NCBI GenBank assembly: GCA_022264855.1
Contig: JABYQU010000009.1
Coordinates: forward strand, 186,001-250,000
DNA length: 64,000 nucleotides
From: Lenzites betulinus
Lineage: Eukaryota > Basidiomycota > Agaricomycetes > Polyporales > Polyporaceae
Direction of reading: 5' to 3'
How positions within the stretch are numbered: position 1 is the first letter of the stretch; the number at the start of each line of letters is the position of its first letter. The notes beneath the pieces were generated by a model that was not told the origin of the DNA, did no database searches, and worked only from the letters and a program-made list of their open reading frames with translations. The position numbers and the translations under genes were made by a program. Below, in pieces: positions 53,813-64,000 of this stretch.

Positions 53813-56257
53813 ATGCCCCAAGTATCGCGATCACCCAAGCGGAAACGTGTGAGGCGGTACTTCTCTGCTTCGGCCGCCACTGGTGCACGATGGAACCCCA
53901 AGCTGCAATCCGCATCCCGGACATCGTCTACCGTCCGGAGTCGAAGGCGTGGGTCAAACGCGTCCAGTAATGAGCCATTTGAGCATTCCCCAACACATAC
54001 CCACCACGACCTGCACTCCGACGACGACAACACATTCGGTTTCTCAGAGATTGCTCACGCGTTCCCACCCTCAGAGCACCACGCCCACTCCCCTCCTCTC
54101 CGTCAACCGCTGGCCTATGCCTCTCTACCACCTACACCTCTGTCCCCGTCACCACCTCAGACTCCATCTCTATCTGCCCCTCTGCCCTCCTTTCCCAGTC
54201 TGGACAGCTTCTATGAGCCGCCGTTCTCAATATGGGACTACCTCCGCGAGGAACTGCTTGCGACGGACTTTGACTCCCACCAGGAGCTCAAGTGGGAGAG
54301 GGTGAGCAACTTCTTGAGCATGCCAATAGCATTAGAGAAGGTGAGTTGACTCCTCCTGACTCGTCTCTACCACCCACTGATCCAAGTTATGACGTGCAGA
54401 TCTTTCTCTTTGGTTTCGTCGTCTGCTTGGATTCCTTCATGTATACTTTCACTATCCTGCCCATACGATTCGCATTCGCCTTCTGGCGCCTCATCGTGAA
54501 CACCTTCGCCTTCAACTCGCCACCCCTTCCGCCCTCCCAGAAGGCTGACATTCTGCGGACTATGCTCCTGGTGGTCTCCATTGTGATCCTCGCGCCCTTG
54601 ACCGATGCCAGCAAGCTGTACCACTTCATTCGAGGTCAAGACACCATCAAACTGTATGTTATCTTCAACGCCTTAGAAGTATGCTTCATACGTTCTCTCC
54701 CTCGGTGCTATAGAGCGATAGTCTGACACAAGTGGACAGATCGCGGACCGTCTATGCGCCTCTATAGGCCAAGATATAATCGACTGTCTATTCTCACGAT
54801 CCACCCTAGAAGTAATCTCGCACAGAAAACGCCCAACCTCACACACATTCCGGCCATTCTTCTACTTTCTCTTGGCGGTTGTGTACACCGGTGAGTCAAG
54901 TATGCCGTGCCATTCGCGCTCCACTAACAATCATGAGATAGTTGGCCATGCACTAGTCATGATATACCAGATGATCTCCTTGAATGTAGCGGTCAACTCG
55001 TACGACAACGCTCTCTTAACGCTCCTCGTGTCGAACCAGTTTGTGGAGATCAAGGGGAGCGTCTTCAAGAAGTTTGAGAAGGACAACCTCTTCCAGATCA
55101 CATGTGCCGGTATGCAGGCGAAGCTCCGATACTTACTCAGAACGCTCATGATCATGCACTGCAGACATCGTGGAACGATTCACGTTGGCGTTGATGTTGC
55201 TCGTCGTGGCCTTCCGGAACCTGATCGAACTATCCGGCACGACATTCGACTTCAGCGAGGGCTTCACGCTCCCGAAGAGCTTCGGATGGTTCCGCGGTAA
55301 CAACGTGCTCTGGACCATCTCCTACGTCAGTAGTTCTGCTGTCACCGCCAGAGGCATGAGATCTCATCTCCCAACAGCCCGTGCTGACCGTTTTGGCCTC
55401 CGAGACCCTGGTCGACTGGCTCAAGCACGCCTTCATCACCAAGTTCAACCACATCAGGCCCTCCGTATACGAGCGATACACCGACGTGCTCTGCCGCGAC
55501 CTCGCCAGTGGCAGCGCCGTCAGCCGGCGTGGCGCACAAAAGGTACGTACAGCCCACCTGCGCCGAGACCCAGCTCACCGATACGCTCGCAGCACACATA
55601 CGTCGACCAATCGCCCCTCGTCGCGCGCCGGCTCGGCTTCGCCTCCCTCCCGCTCGCCGTACTCGCCGTGCTCATCGGATCGCAGTCCGTGGGGCTCTTC
55701 ATTTCGATGCACGCAGACGAGTCCTCGTCCTGGCTCCGCCCCTGGGAAGAGTACACCACCGACGACTGGATCAACGTCGCCAAGTGGAGCGCGCTTGCGC
55801 TCCTGTTCTGGGCCTGGTGAGTTCTGCCCGCCGCACATCCTGGGGGTGGACGCTGATAGACTGTGTCTGCTGCAGCTTCTTGGTGGTGAAGATAATCCTG
55901 GGCATGTACCTACTCACGTACGCCACGCGCAGGCGAGCGGGGATGGAAGCGCGCGAGGAATACGACAAGATCAACGACTTTGGGCGAAACCCCATCGGCG
56001 AGGGCAAGGAAGAGCAGGTGCGTTCTCCCGCCCTCCTTCATACCTTCTCGCAACTTTGTCTAATCATGCGCAACGTGGCACAGACTTACAACAAAGAGCT
56101 GAAGGGGCTGCTCGACAGCCAGCGCGACGACGTAGTGCCTGTTCCCGATATCGGCGAGAGCAAGCCCGGCGGGGGCGGGGGCAAGGACGGCGGGAAGCGG
56201 AAAAGAGTCCCATTAGAAGACATCACGAGGTTCACCATGGTGAAGCGTATCTGGTGA
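53813..56257 (+). CDS. TAPT1-family multi-span membrane protein
   Basis: Family also known as DUF747 (Pfam lists it under a gH-receptor name); animal TAPT1 acts at centrosome/cilium and yeast Emp65 in ER protein quality control. Exons: 53813-54340, 54400-54678, 54740-54890, 54942-55109, 55165-55325, 55378-55542, 55593-55816, 55876-56017, 56084-56257; 1992 nt, 663 aa. A basic, Ser/Pro/His-rich N-terminus (about 150 residues) leads to SIWDYLREELLATDFDSHQELKWERVSNFL, the family's conserved entry. Then come about six to eight hydrophobic segments with DASKLYHFIRGQ, IGQDIIDCLF, NSYDNALLTLLVSNQF, EIKGSVFKKFEKDNLFQI, DWLKHAFITKFN and YTDVLCRDL. The C-terminus is Gly/Lys-rich and cytosolic. All phases agree. 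Confidence 0.9.
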
Positions 56258-56722
56258 TCATGTCGCGCATACGGCTCTCTGTTAATGACATCTTCACGAG
56301 TCCGAACACGCACTCTCCATGCCCGCTAGGTGCAAGCCTGCAAGGCACATGCACAGATCGCATCTCGCACGTTCACGAGCGATAAGTATACAACGTCTAT
56401 ATGGAGAGAGCCGAACGGTAATAATACACAACACAACGAGGCCGGAGACAGGTAAGGAGGGTGTGTCGCGCAGCGCGATCTCGAAACGCTCTACGTGCGT
56501 ATCGGTAAGTATAACGGGTAGAGATACAGTGGTGGGGACGCTCTGCGTCAGCGAGAGGTAATAATGCCGCGAAACGCGCGGAGTAGTATCATATTCCAAC
56601 GAAGCAGTGATCATGAGAGAGAAAACGAGACAGATATAACGAATGTATGCGCGTACGCAGAACCGAGCACGAACCAGGGAGTGACCACATACCAACACCA
56701 CATACAGCACACATACAAAACC
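56258..56722. other. convergent intergenic spacer
   Basis: About 465 bp between the 3' ends of the TAPT1-family and the disordered-protein genes. No gene seen. Confidence 0.5.
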
Positions 56723-58639
56723 TCACCGCGCCGCAGCGCCCGCCACCTGCATCTGCCGGCTCTTCTTCGTCACCAGCGGGCGCACGCCATAGTCGTACCC
56801 CGGCCCCGCGCCACCCTGGGCGACGCGCCAGTCGAGCGGGAGCGGGTGCGCGCGCTCGGGCTCCGCGAGCGCGATCGTGATCTCCTGCGAGAACGCGTCC
56901 GCCATGCCGTAGTACTCGATCTCGACCGCGCGCGTGTGCGTCGGCCGGTGCTGCCTCGCGCGCGCGCGCTCCTCTCTCGCCTTCGCCTTCTCGCTCTCCT
57001 GCGCCTTCAGGGTGGCCTTGGCGGTGTCCCGCGCGGCGCGTTCGCGTTCCCGCTGTCGCTCCCGCTCTTCTCTGCGCTCCCGCTCCGCATCCCGCGCGGG
57101 CCTCACGACCTGCGCCCGAAACGACATCGCGCGCACATGCTCCGCCCCCACGCCGTCCAGCCTTACAGCCTTCGGCCCTGCGCTCTCCTGCGTGCGCAGC
57201 GCAGCCTGCGCCCTTGCCGCCACCGGGCCCAACGACGCTGGGGGCCGCTCTCTCCTCTGCAGCTCGGAACTTGAAGGATAGCGCGGATACTCCCGCTGCT
57301 GCTGCGGGGGAAGCGCGCGCACGCGCACGTCCTCGCGCGACCCAGGCGGCGTCGGCAGCCTTTGCGGGTTCGCGCCTTCCCGCTCCATCTCCCTCTCCAG
57401 CTCAGGCGGTGGGGACGGCGACACGTCGCGTGGGACGTTCCGCGGGCGCGGCTTCGCGACGTGCACGAGCGGTTGTGGGCTCACCGGCACCGGCACTTCG
57501 CTCCTCTCCCGCGTGCGGAGCGGCGTCGAGCGGACGGGGCGCAGCTCGGGGCGCGCGTACATGGAGGATGCGGACGGGGGCGCGGGGGCGGGGTGCACGT
57601 CGCCCGTGGATGAGATCCGGCGCACGCGCGCGTACGGCTGGCGCGTCCTCTCTGGCTGTGGTTCCGGTTCCGGGGCTCGCGTTCGCGCGCGTTCAGGTTG
57701 GCGGCACTCCTCTCTGGTCCTGTTAGTGCGTGTGCGCAGGGCGTCGTCGGCGCGGGCAGGACGCGCGTGCGTCGAAGGGCCCGCGACGGGTGCGCCCACA
57801 GGGACCGCTGCGGACCTGAAGAGGTTATAGAACGCCTCCCGTGGCGGCTCCGGCAGCGGCTTCTCGCGGCCTGCCCCCTGCATCATCAACCTGCCCTCCC
57901 TCTCCTTCCCCCTCTCCCGCTCCCTCACTCCCTCCCGCTCCACCCCCCGCGGAAACGGCACACTACTCCCGCTCGCGCTCGGCCGCACGACCTGCAGCGG
58001 GCCCGACCCGACCGCAGGCGGGGGCGGGACGTAGGGCGGGGCGTGCGCGCGGGGCACGCTGCCTGGGGCGCCGTAGGGCAGGTCTTCTTCGCGCGGGCGT
58101 TCTGGGCGGCGCGCGCGGGTGCGTTCTTTCTCTTTCTCCCGCTCTCTTTCCCTTTGCTTGTGAGCGTGGCGCGGGTGCGAGTGTGATTGCGAGTGTGAGT
58201 GGGAGTTTGAGTGCGATTGTGCGAGCGAAGGCGAGCTAGCGTTGGGGTCGACGTCGGGGTCGGTGTCGAGCGAGTCGGCAGCGGTGCGGATGAGCGGGTA
58301 CCGGATGTCCTCCTTCGAGACGCGCTGGCCGCCGCGGTACGAGGGGTGTCTGCGCGCATCATGCCCGTGCGCGCGGGCTTGGGCTTGCGCGTAGAGCGAG
58401 GTGGAGGAGGTGGAGGCTTTGGGGGGCGGGTGCCAGCCTTTCTTGCCGCCGTAGTCGAAGAAGGAGTCCTTGTCCGATTTGGACGCGGACTGGTTGGGGG
58501 CGATGGCTGAGCTGGTGGGGGGTTAGCGTGTCCGGTCGAGCTACAAAGTAGGCAGGGTAGGAGGTGGGTAGGGGGCTTACACGAGCGAGTCGGACAGCTT
58601 GCGGAGCCTCTGAAACGTCTGTGATGTGCGTCGCTGCAT
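56723..58639 (-). CDS. disordered Arg/Pro/Glu-rich hypothetical protein
   Basis: Exons: 58639-58581 and 58511-56723; 1848 nt, 615 aa. The first exon MQRRTSQTFQRLRKLSDSL is spliced in phase to a long open frame that itself has no early ATG, which argues for the intron. Most of the protein is predicted disordered: a Ser/His-repeat stretch (SHSNSHSHSQSHSHPRHAHK), Arg/Glu runs, Pro-rich linkers and, near residues 490-550, a highly charged helix of Arg/Glu/Lys/Ala that may be a single alpha-helix or coiled coil. The last about 55 residues (AVEIEYYGMADAFSQEITIAL, DWRVAQGGAGPGYDYGVRP) look more ordered and are the best target for homology search. I do not recognise the family. Several long frames on the opposite strand here are shadows of its GC-rich composition. 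Confidence 0.65.
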
Positions 58640-60417
58640 GCTGAGAACGAAGTTTGCTCGAGACGAGCGTGAAAGAGTACGAGTGTGAGTACGAAGAACG
58701 AAGAACGAGCGAGCGAGGGCGCCAGAGGCAGAGAGCCCCTGCGAACGACAGTCTAGATGGGTGTGCGGGCGATCTCCCTCGCGCGGGGGAGGGCGTGCAG
58801 AGTACTTATGCGCCCCAGGCGAGCCAAAGCGGCGGTGGCTGCGACAGCCGACAGCTCAAAGCGGGCGATGAAGAATAATAGGCAGCCACAGCAAGACCCG
58901 AAGCGAGCGCAGTGAAAGAGAATACGGCAGTAGAGATCAGGCGATGGCGGCAGGCGACGCTTTCCGCTTTCAAAGGGACTACCAGACTCGCAAGGACGAC
59001 AGCAGAAAGGGATGAACGAACAGGAGTAGCGACCAAGGCATTGTGTAGCGGGCGTAGTGTGCGACGCAGCATGCCCTTACCCCGCGCGGCGAACGCGATG
59101 GGCGATAGGCGTCATGAAGGCGGTAGGCGCGTGCGATTGTTGCGGCGGCTGGAGGCGCACACAAAGCGGGTTGGGTGTGCGTTCATTAACATCCGCGGCC
59201 GCGAGGTCGGGAAGCTTCGGTGTGCGTCTGGATATAGACGTGCGCGTCACAGGATTGGGTGTGGCTTGCGGCTTCGAGATATCATTTGGGCCATGCGTCT
59301 CGCAGTTGGGGGTATGGCCCATGGATGAGTGAAGGACTGGCGCAGTATGTGTTGTTGGAGGCCAAGCGAAGCGGTAGACTCCAGCTACTAGACAAAGGTT
59401 GAATAGTCCCGAGAGGCCAAGGCAGCGTGACAAAGACCGATAAGCAGTTCGCAGGGACGCTCCTTCGCTAGAGGGTGTTCAAGAGAACGATCACAGCGCA
59501 CGAGAGACGCAAGGAGAGCGAAAGGATGTTGGCCGGACGGGCAACACGCGGAGTCCTGTGGCTGAGATGTCGTGAGAGCTCTAAGAGCTGGGGATGCTGG
59601 GGATGTACGCCGTAGTGGGAAATGAAAGTAATGTGGGATGAGCGTTGTCGGAGCTAAGCGAAGCTCTTGCACTGCCTGGCGAAAGCAGCATGTTGGCGCA
59701 GCAGGGAGGAAGCATGTGCAGTGGGCATGTCTGTGCGGTATCAGTTAGCGAGAGGCGAGGAGGGCTGAAAAGGCCGAGGGTTGAGTGAATGGTATACAAA
59801 ATAAGCGTGGAGGCCGGTATAGCATTCCGCGTGCGCAGTGGGCCGATATGGGGCTCAGATCTCAGACCTGGGGAAAGCGCGGGGAAACGAGGGCCATGGT
59901 TGGATGAATATAATCGGCAGACGCGAGAGAGCGTTGCGCAGTCGGGTGCGGCTGTGCCACGTGCAGCGCTTGGCCGTCGAAAAAGAGACTCGGCACGCGA
60001 GCCGCACTATTGCATTAATTGCAGGGGCAGGCGTCGGATGTGTCGTGAGGTCATCGACGTCGGCGGTGTGGGGTCGGCAGCGGCGACGACAGGGCAGGCG
60101 GGTGACGAGCGTCGGTCCCGGCCTCGGCCGCGGCGGAGTGGCGCAGCGCAGATGGCTCCGCAGACGGGATCAGTCGTTCCTGTGAAGTCATCCGCGCCTG
60201 ACCATCTCGTGACAGTAGCTCGGCTGACGTCACTCCTCCCGTCCTCTTATATTTCGCCTCTATCGCCATCTCTCTCCGCACTCGTTCGCTTTCGCCACGA
60301 TCCCCTCCCCCAGTACGTCTCCACTCCTCTCCGTTTTTCCATCCTTGTTTCTAATAGTCATTCCCCCACAGCCTCAAGCCCTCAACTCACGACCCCTTCA
60401 CGACTCACGCAATCGCA
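58640..60417. other. 1.8-kb divergent intergenic region
   Basis: Between divergent starts of the disordered-protein gene and the SUR7/PalI-type gene. Frames of up to 239 codons overlap each other on both strands and show no domain. The last 200 bp before 60418 is C/T-rich, a likely leader. A noncoding RNA or small gene may be hidden here. Confidence 0.4.
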
Positions 60418-61144
60418 ATGGCTGCCGGCGCTGCTGTACCAGGCCTCTTCTTCACCTTCGCGGCGATGGTTCTCCTCATCTTCGTACGTCCGCATCTACT
60501 TTGTGTGAGAAGTCAGCACTCATACCATACCCTCAGGCGTCCGTATCATCACCAACATGGGAGCGCATATCCTTCCTCGATGTCCCCAATGGCGCTGCCA
60601 CCACTCACTTCGGTGTCTTCGGCTACACGGGCGTGAAAGTGCACGTTGGCTGGTTCTTCCCCAGTACACTTGGGTATGTCCGCCTCCCACTCTCCTCCGG
60701 TTCGCTACTCATCCCCATCGCAGTGATAGCAGATTGGATGGACACCTCTTCCACAACCTCACCTTCGTTCTTGTCCTCATCCCCATCTGTACGTCCTTCT
60801 CCCCTCACTTTCACCTTCCCAGTCACTAACTACTCCCCACAGCCGCTGGCCTCGCTGGTCTCTCCGTGCTCTTCGGTATCTGCGGAGCCGCATACCACCG
60901 TGCCGGCACCGTCTTCATGACCCTCCTCAGCGCACTCGCCTTCCTCACCACGCTCGTCGCCTGGGTCATCGAGATGGTCCTCTTCGGCGTCGCCCGCACG
61001 CACATGCGCGACCGCGGCATCGACGCGACCTGGGGCAACGCCAACTGGATCGTCCTCGGCGCCCTCGTCGCGCTCTTCCTTGGCTTCTTTGCCAGCCTCT
61101 GCGGCAGCTTCGGCCGCTACGGCAGGAGGCGCGCTGCGTACTAA
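60418..61144 (+). CDS. SUR7/PalI-type tetraspan plasma-membrane protein
   Basis: Exons: 60418-60483, 60537-60673, 60724-60788, 60843-61144; 570 nt, 189 aa. A hydrophobic N-terminal segment (AVPGLFFTFAAMVLLIFASVSSPTW) is followed by an extracellular-type loop with FGVFGYTG and three more hydrophobic helices (FVLVLIPISAGLAGLSVLFG, FMTLLSALAFLTTLVAWVIEMVLFGVAR, WIVLGALVALFLGFFASLCG), then a basic tail RYGRRRAAY. The architecture and the SPTWERI...FGVFGYTG pattern fit the SUR7/PalI superfamily, members of which act in eisosomes or in ambient-pH sensing. The product is shorter than PalI/Rim9 with long tails, so a Rim9-like role is possible but unproven. Confidence 0.8.
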
Positions 61145-62188
61145 ACGGCCCGCTGGACATTTTTTCCCTCACTCCCTCCCTCCCTTCCAGAGCGCTTTGC
61201 AGCAAAACCCCCTTCGGATACCAGCCCCCCTCCCTACCCCCTTCGCTCTTCGGCTCGACCGTTATGACTCTGCGAAGGACATCAGTTGCTTATGATGCCA
61301 CCTCCCCCCCTTGCTCTACCCCCTACTGTATTGTATCCATATTGGCAGCTCCATCGATTTTTGCTCGGAGATATTCCCCGGCTTTCGTGCTAGCTGTATC
61401 CGCACCTGTACCCATAGATCTGTTCTAATCCAAGACAGATAATTTACACCCATACCAGTTTGGTCATGTCAGCCCGAGCAAATTTTCGCGGCGTTCAGAC
61501 TGATTTGCCGGACAGGGGCTGGCAGGGACCGTCATTTATTGTCGACGTCATCGCCAAATGTTTTGCTCCACAACGCCTACGGGCGTGTGGCAGTGCATAG
61601 GCGCTCGCATAGTCGATCCTACCATGTCCGAATGCCGTTTCGAGAGACGTTGTCATCTCCCGACGCGGGACGTACTCCGGCCACGTGTTGTCGTTCAGGG
61701 AGATGTTAATTCTTCACGCATGGACGTGCGGATGTACTTGGAAGCGTCTGCCTGTCCCGGCGCAGGATAACGTTTGTAGGCGGCGAGTCGCCTCGGAACC
61801 ACTGCGAAATGACGCTCCTTCAACTTGAAGAAGTGACTATTTATGCCTTATTATGCACCCATGCAGAACATGTTTACCGATGTTACATGTTCAGGGAGGA
61901 CGTACGTGTTAGACCGACCCGGTTCAAGCTCGATCTCATGCCCGGAAAACGGTAGGTGTATGATCGAACGCGACTCTCTGTTCAGACACCGATTGGCTGC
62001 AGCTCGCCATACAATACTGCATACAGAGTCTCGACCAGCACGAACAACACCCCGAATCCGACGAAACTTACAGCCCCGATCACGACGGCTGACCACCACC
62101 ACGGGCATAAAAACCCAGCCTCCCCCTCGTCCCTCCTCACCTACTCTTTCTTCCCATCGTCCATCATCTCCTCGCACCCCACCCCACA
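61145..62188. other. intergenic region
   Basis: About 1 kb. Contains the likely 3' region of the SUR7/PalI-type gene. The 204-codon plus frame (61843-62457) is out of frame with the short ORF at 62189 and has no motif. An AT-rich TATA-like word (CATAAAAA) lies near 62105. Confidence 0.45.
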
Positions 62189-62443
62189 ATGCCTTTCCCC
62201 ACCCTCCTGAAGTTCTCCTCCGGGCGCCGGTCGCCCTCCTCCCGCAAGCCCTCTCTCGACAAGAAGACGATCTCCAAGCCCCGCGCATACGTGTGGCCGG
62301 AGTTCGTCCCGCCCGCCCCCGCCCCTGCACCGGCGCCCCGCGAGGAAGTGGACTACGCCCCGGCGTACGGCTACCAGTCGCTCGGGTGCGCGCTGCTCTC
62401 GCTCGAGGACGCGCAGCGGCGCACGGTGCGCGCGCGTCTTTGA
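62189..62443 (+). CDS. short hypothetical protein
   Basis: Single-exon frame of 84 aa starting in fair context (CACAATGCC) after a C/T-rich leader and about 80 bp downstream of a TATA-like CATAAAAA. Basic Ser/Arg/Lys-rich N-terminus (FSSGRRSPSSRKPSLDKK), an Ala-Pro repeat, then YAPAYGYQSLGCALLSLEDAQRRTVRARL. The mixed composition and lack of repeats beyond PA are compatible with a real small protein, but I see no family and no independent support. Confidence 0.4.
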   Translation: MPFPTLLKFSSGRRSPSSRKPSLDKKTISKPRAYVWPEFVPPAPAPAPAPREEVDYAPAYGYQSLGCALLSLEDAQRRTVRARL

Positions 62444-62479
62444 GGCGTTCGTGCTAGTCGGGCGTCGCTGCTCTTCTTT

Positions 62480-62870
62480 TCCCCAGATATTTGTTTAGGT
62501 GCTGCAACGATATGCAAGACCCCCAGGCCCAGGACGACATGCCCCAGGACAACACGGCGTCGGCGAGATTGACGGAGGGCTTGGATCACCCGACGATGTC
62601 AGCCTCCCCGGCAGTGCCAGGGAGTATCCTGTTCTCGTTCCCTCTGCTGCTCGCGTCTATATTCCCGTCAGTTCGCTGCTGCACCGTCCTTTCTTCCCCA
62701 GGTCTCTGTTTAGGTACCTCCACGACTCTCAAGTTGGCAAGACGGCCTCCACGCAAGACCCCCGGACCCAGGACATAGGACATGGACTCGGCGCTGGCGA
62801 GGTTGACGGAGGGCTTGGATCACCCGTTGATGTTAGCCTCCCCGGCAGTGCCAGGAAGTATCCCTTTTTT
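62480..62870. repeat. diverged direct repeat, 234-bp period
   Basis: Two copies (about 62480-62635 and 62695-62870) share long blocks, including GACGGAGGGCTTGGATCACC, AGCCTCCCCGGCAGTGCCAG and CTTTTCCCCAG-like/TGTTTAGGT segments. The matching word GACGGA starts at 62571 and 62805. On the minus strand both copies give similar peptides (VLG-GVL...PKQ..GEE), suggesting an old coding duplication or TE fragment. Confidence 0.75.
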
Positions 62871-64000
62871 CTCTTTGTGTCTGCCTCGCGCGCTCCGGTG
62901 TCTCTCTGCGTCTCTCTTGTTCGCTCTGGTGTCGCTTTGCGTCTGTGTCTTGCGCTCTGGTTTCTCGTCTCCTATTTCTGAGTCTCGTGTCCCCGCCCCC
63001 GTGTCCCTGTCTTCGTGCCCTCGCGTCTCGGTGTTCTCATCTAGGTCCTCAACCACACACCACGCAAACACAGCATGTCCAGGTACGCTTCACTTTGCCC
63101 TCCCTACTCCGCACATCCTTGCTCACCACATCTACTCAAAGCGCTCCGTCACGACTGAGTCTACCGGACACGGTGGACGACGTCCTGGTGGTCAGCGCAG
63201 TGTAGGGGATGGCGCCCCCTCCCCTGCGCTCCTGCCCCAGTCGTCGTCCTCCGTCGGAGCGGGGGAGGGGCAGACGTGCCCTTTCCCTCGCACCGCGAGT
63301 CCGCGCAGTGAGTATGCCCTCTCCTATTTCTTTTTCTCGGGGTCACATTCACGCCGTAGTATCCCCTTTGCAGAGTTCGCCTCGGTGTTCGGTCTGGTTT
63401 CCCGCTTTCTTCCAGGTCCTGCCTCGGTGTTCAGTCTCGCCTTGCCTCGCTTCGTTTCCCCCTCGCTCTGGTCTCTTAGGTCTCCCTTCTCTCCTCTTTC
63501 TCTTCCATTTCCTTTCGTTCCGACTCGATTCCAGTCTTTCTTCTTTCTTTTCTTCCGGGAGAGGGGAGGGAGGAGGAGGGTGTGCGGCGAGCGGGGAAGC
63601 ATCGGCGGCCTAGGCCTGGGCCGCTCTTGCTTCTTTCCTCGCTGTACTTCCTCCTCCGAGCTCTCACACCTGTTTCATGACTCGTATGGGGGAGCATGGA
63701 GAGCCGGGGAGTGGGGGCGGTCTAGGCCTGGACCGTTCCTGCTCCTTGTCTCGCCATTCGCTCTCTCAGTGTTCGATTTCCGGGTGAGGATGGGGAGGTG
63801 TGGTGCAGAAGTGGTCTAGGCCTGGGCCGCTGCTGCATCCTCAACCCTTCATTTGCTACCCCGTTGTGTACTTTTCGCGAATTATTGTCAAATTAGAAGG
63901 GGACGTAGCGGTAACGGGCGCCTATTTCGAATGTTTGACTCTGGCACTAGGGCTGGATAGCAACTTTGCCAGAGTACCTGCAGTATTAACGGCGGGATTA
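62871..64000. other. C/T-rich repeat-bearing right end, no supportable gene
   Basis: Strongly C/T-rich on the plus strand with long low-complexity frames on both strands (for example the 345-codon frame 62782-63819). Codon content is Ser/Phe/Leu/Pro monotony with no domain, so I treat these as repeat artefacts. Contains the minisatellite noted separately. The last about 150 bp return to ordinary composition. Confidence 0.5.
63604..63835. repeat. diverged minisatellite with TAGGCCTGG cores
   Basis: The core TCTAGGCCTGGRCCGYTSCTGC (one copy starts GCCTAGG) occurs at about 63607, 63720 and 63814, spaced roughly 113 and 94 bp. Each core is preceded by a G-rich tract and followed by a C/T-rich tract. 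Upstream, CCTCGGTGTTC recurs near 63381 and 63423. The window ends shortly after, so the array may continue. Confidence 0.6.

Noticed and set aside
57214..58239. Several plus-strand ORFs of 100-170 codons
   Set aside because: Antisense shadows of the GC-rich disordered-protein exon.
61843..62457. 204-codon plus-strand ORF
   Set aside because: No motif; it runs over the short ORF at 62189 in another frame, whose start context and composition are better.
62782..63819. 345-codon Ser/Phe/Leu-rich ORF
   Set aside because: Composition follows the C/T-rich repeat tract and opposite-strand frames are equally open, so it is a repeat artefact.

Overview
The window reads as nuclear DNA of a filamentous basidiomycete, most likely an Agaricomycete (mushroom or wood-decay type). 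Evidence: every large gene is split by many short GT-AG introns (about 47-60 bases, often with a CTAAC/CTAAT branch site), several starts follow pyrimidine-rich leaders, gene-bearing DNA is GC-rich, proteins carry long Ser/Pro/His-rich disordered regions, and there is a secreted AA9 lytic polysaccharide monooxygenase (LPMO). Order or genus cannot be fixed from sequence alone.

Layout: bases 1-5139 are gene-poor, lower in GC and TE-like, with an imperfect inverted repeat, a promoter-like cassette (heat-shock element, CCAAT, TATA) and a short tandem duplication. From 5140 to 34 kb lie conserved housekeeping and regulatory genes: BAG/ubiquitin-like membrane protein (-), Pbs2-type MAPKK (+), GOT1 (+), WEE1 (+), a homeodomain factor (+), a RING/TRAF zinc-finger protein (-), a DUF2264 protein (+), the mRNA 3'-end endonuclease YSH1 (-), HEM2 (-) and a TatD-family nuclease (+). 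From 34 to 40 kb is an accessory, secretion-oriented patch: an AA9 LPMO (-) whose stop codon lies in a 22-bp tandem array, and two small secreted RlpA-like paralogues (+) flanking a small basic protein. From 40 to 61 kb follow CTF4 (+), a mitochondrial transcription factor B (-), an epoxide hydrolase (+), SMC3 (+), a TAPT1-family membrane protein (+), a disordered Arg-rich protein (-) and a SUR7/PalI-type membrane protein (+). The right end holds one short ORF and diverged direct repeats.

I rebuilt exon structures by hand. In every multi-exon model the summed exons give an uninterrupted frame, which is the main support. No secondary-metabolite cluster, mating-type locus, CRISPR or complete transposon was found. 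The most notable signals are: paired MluI cell-cycle boxes (ACGCGT, 11-12 bp apart) upstream of two replication/cohesion genes, CTF4 and SMC3; five introns that make family-consistent proteins only if a GC donor is used; an LPMO C-terminus embedded in a minisatellite; and micro-exons of 10 and 17 nt inside catalytic or zinc-binding motifs.
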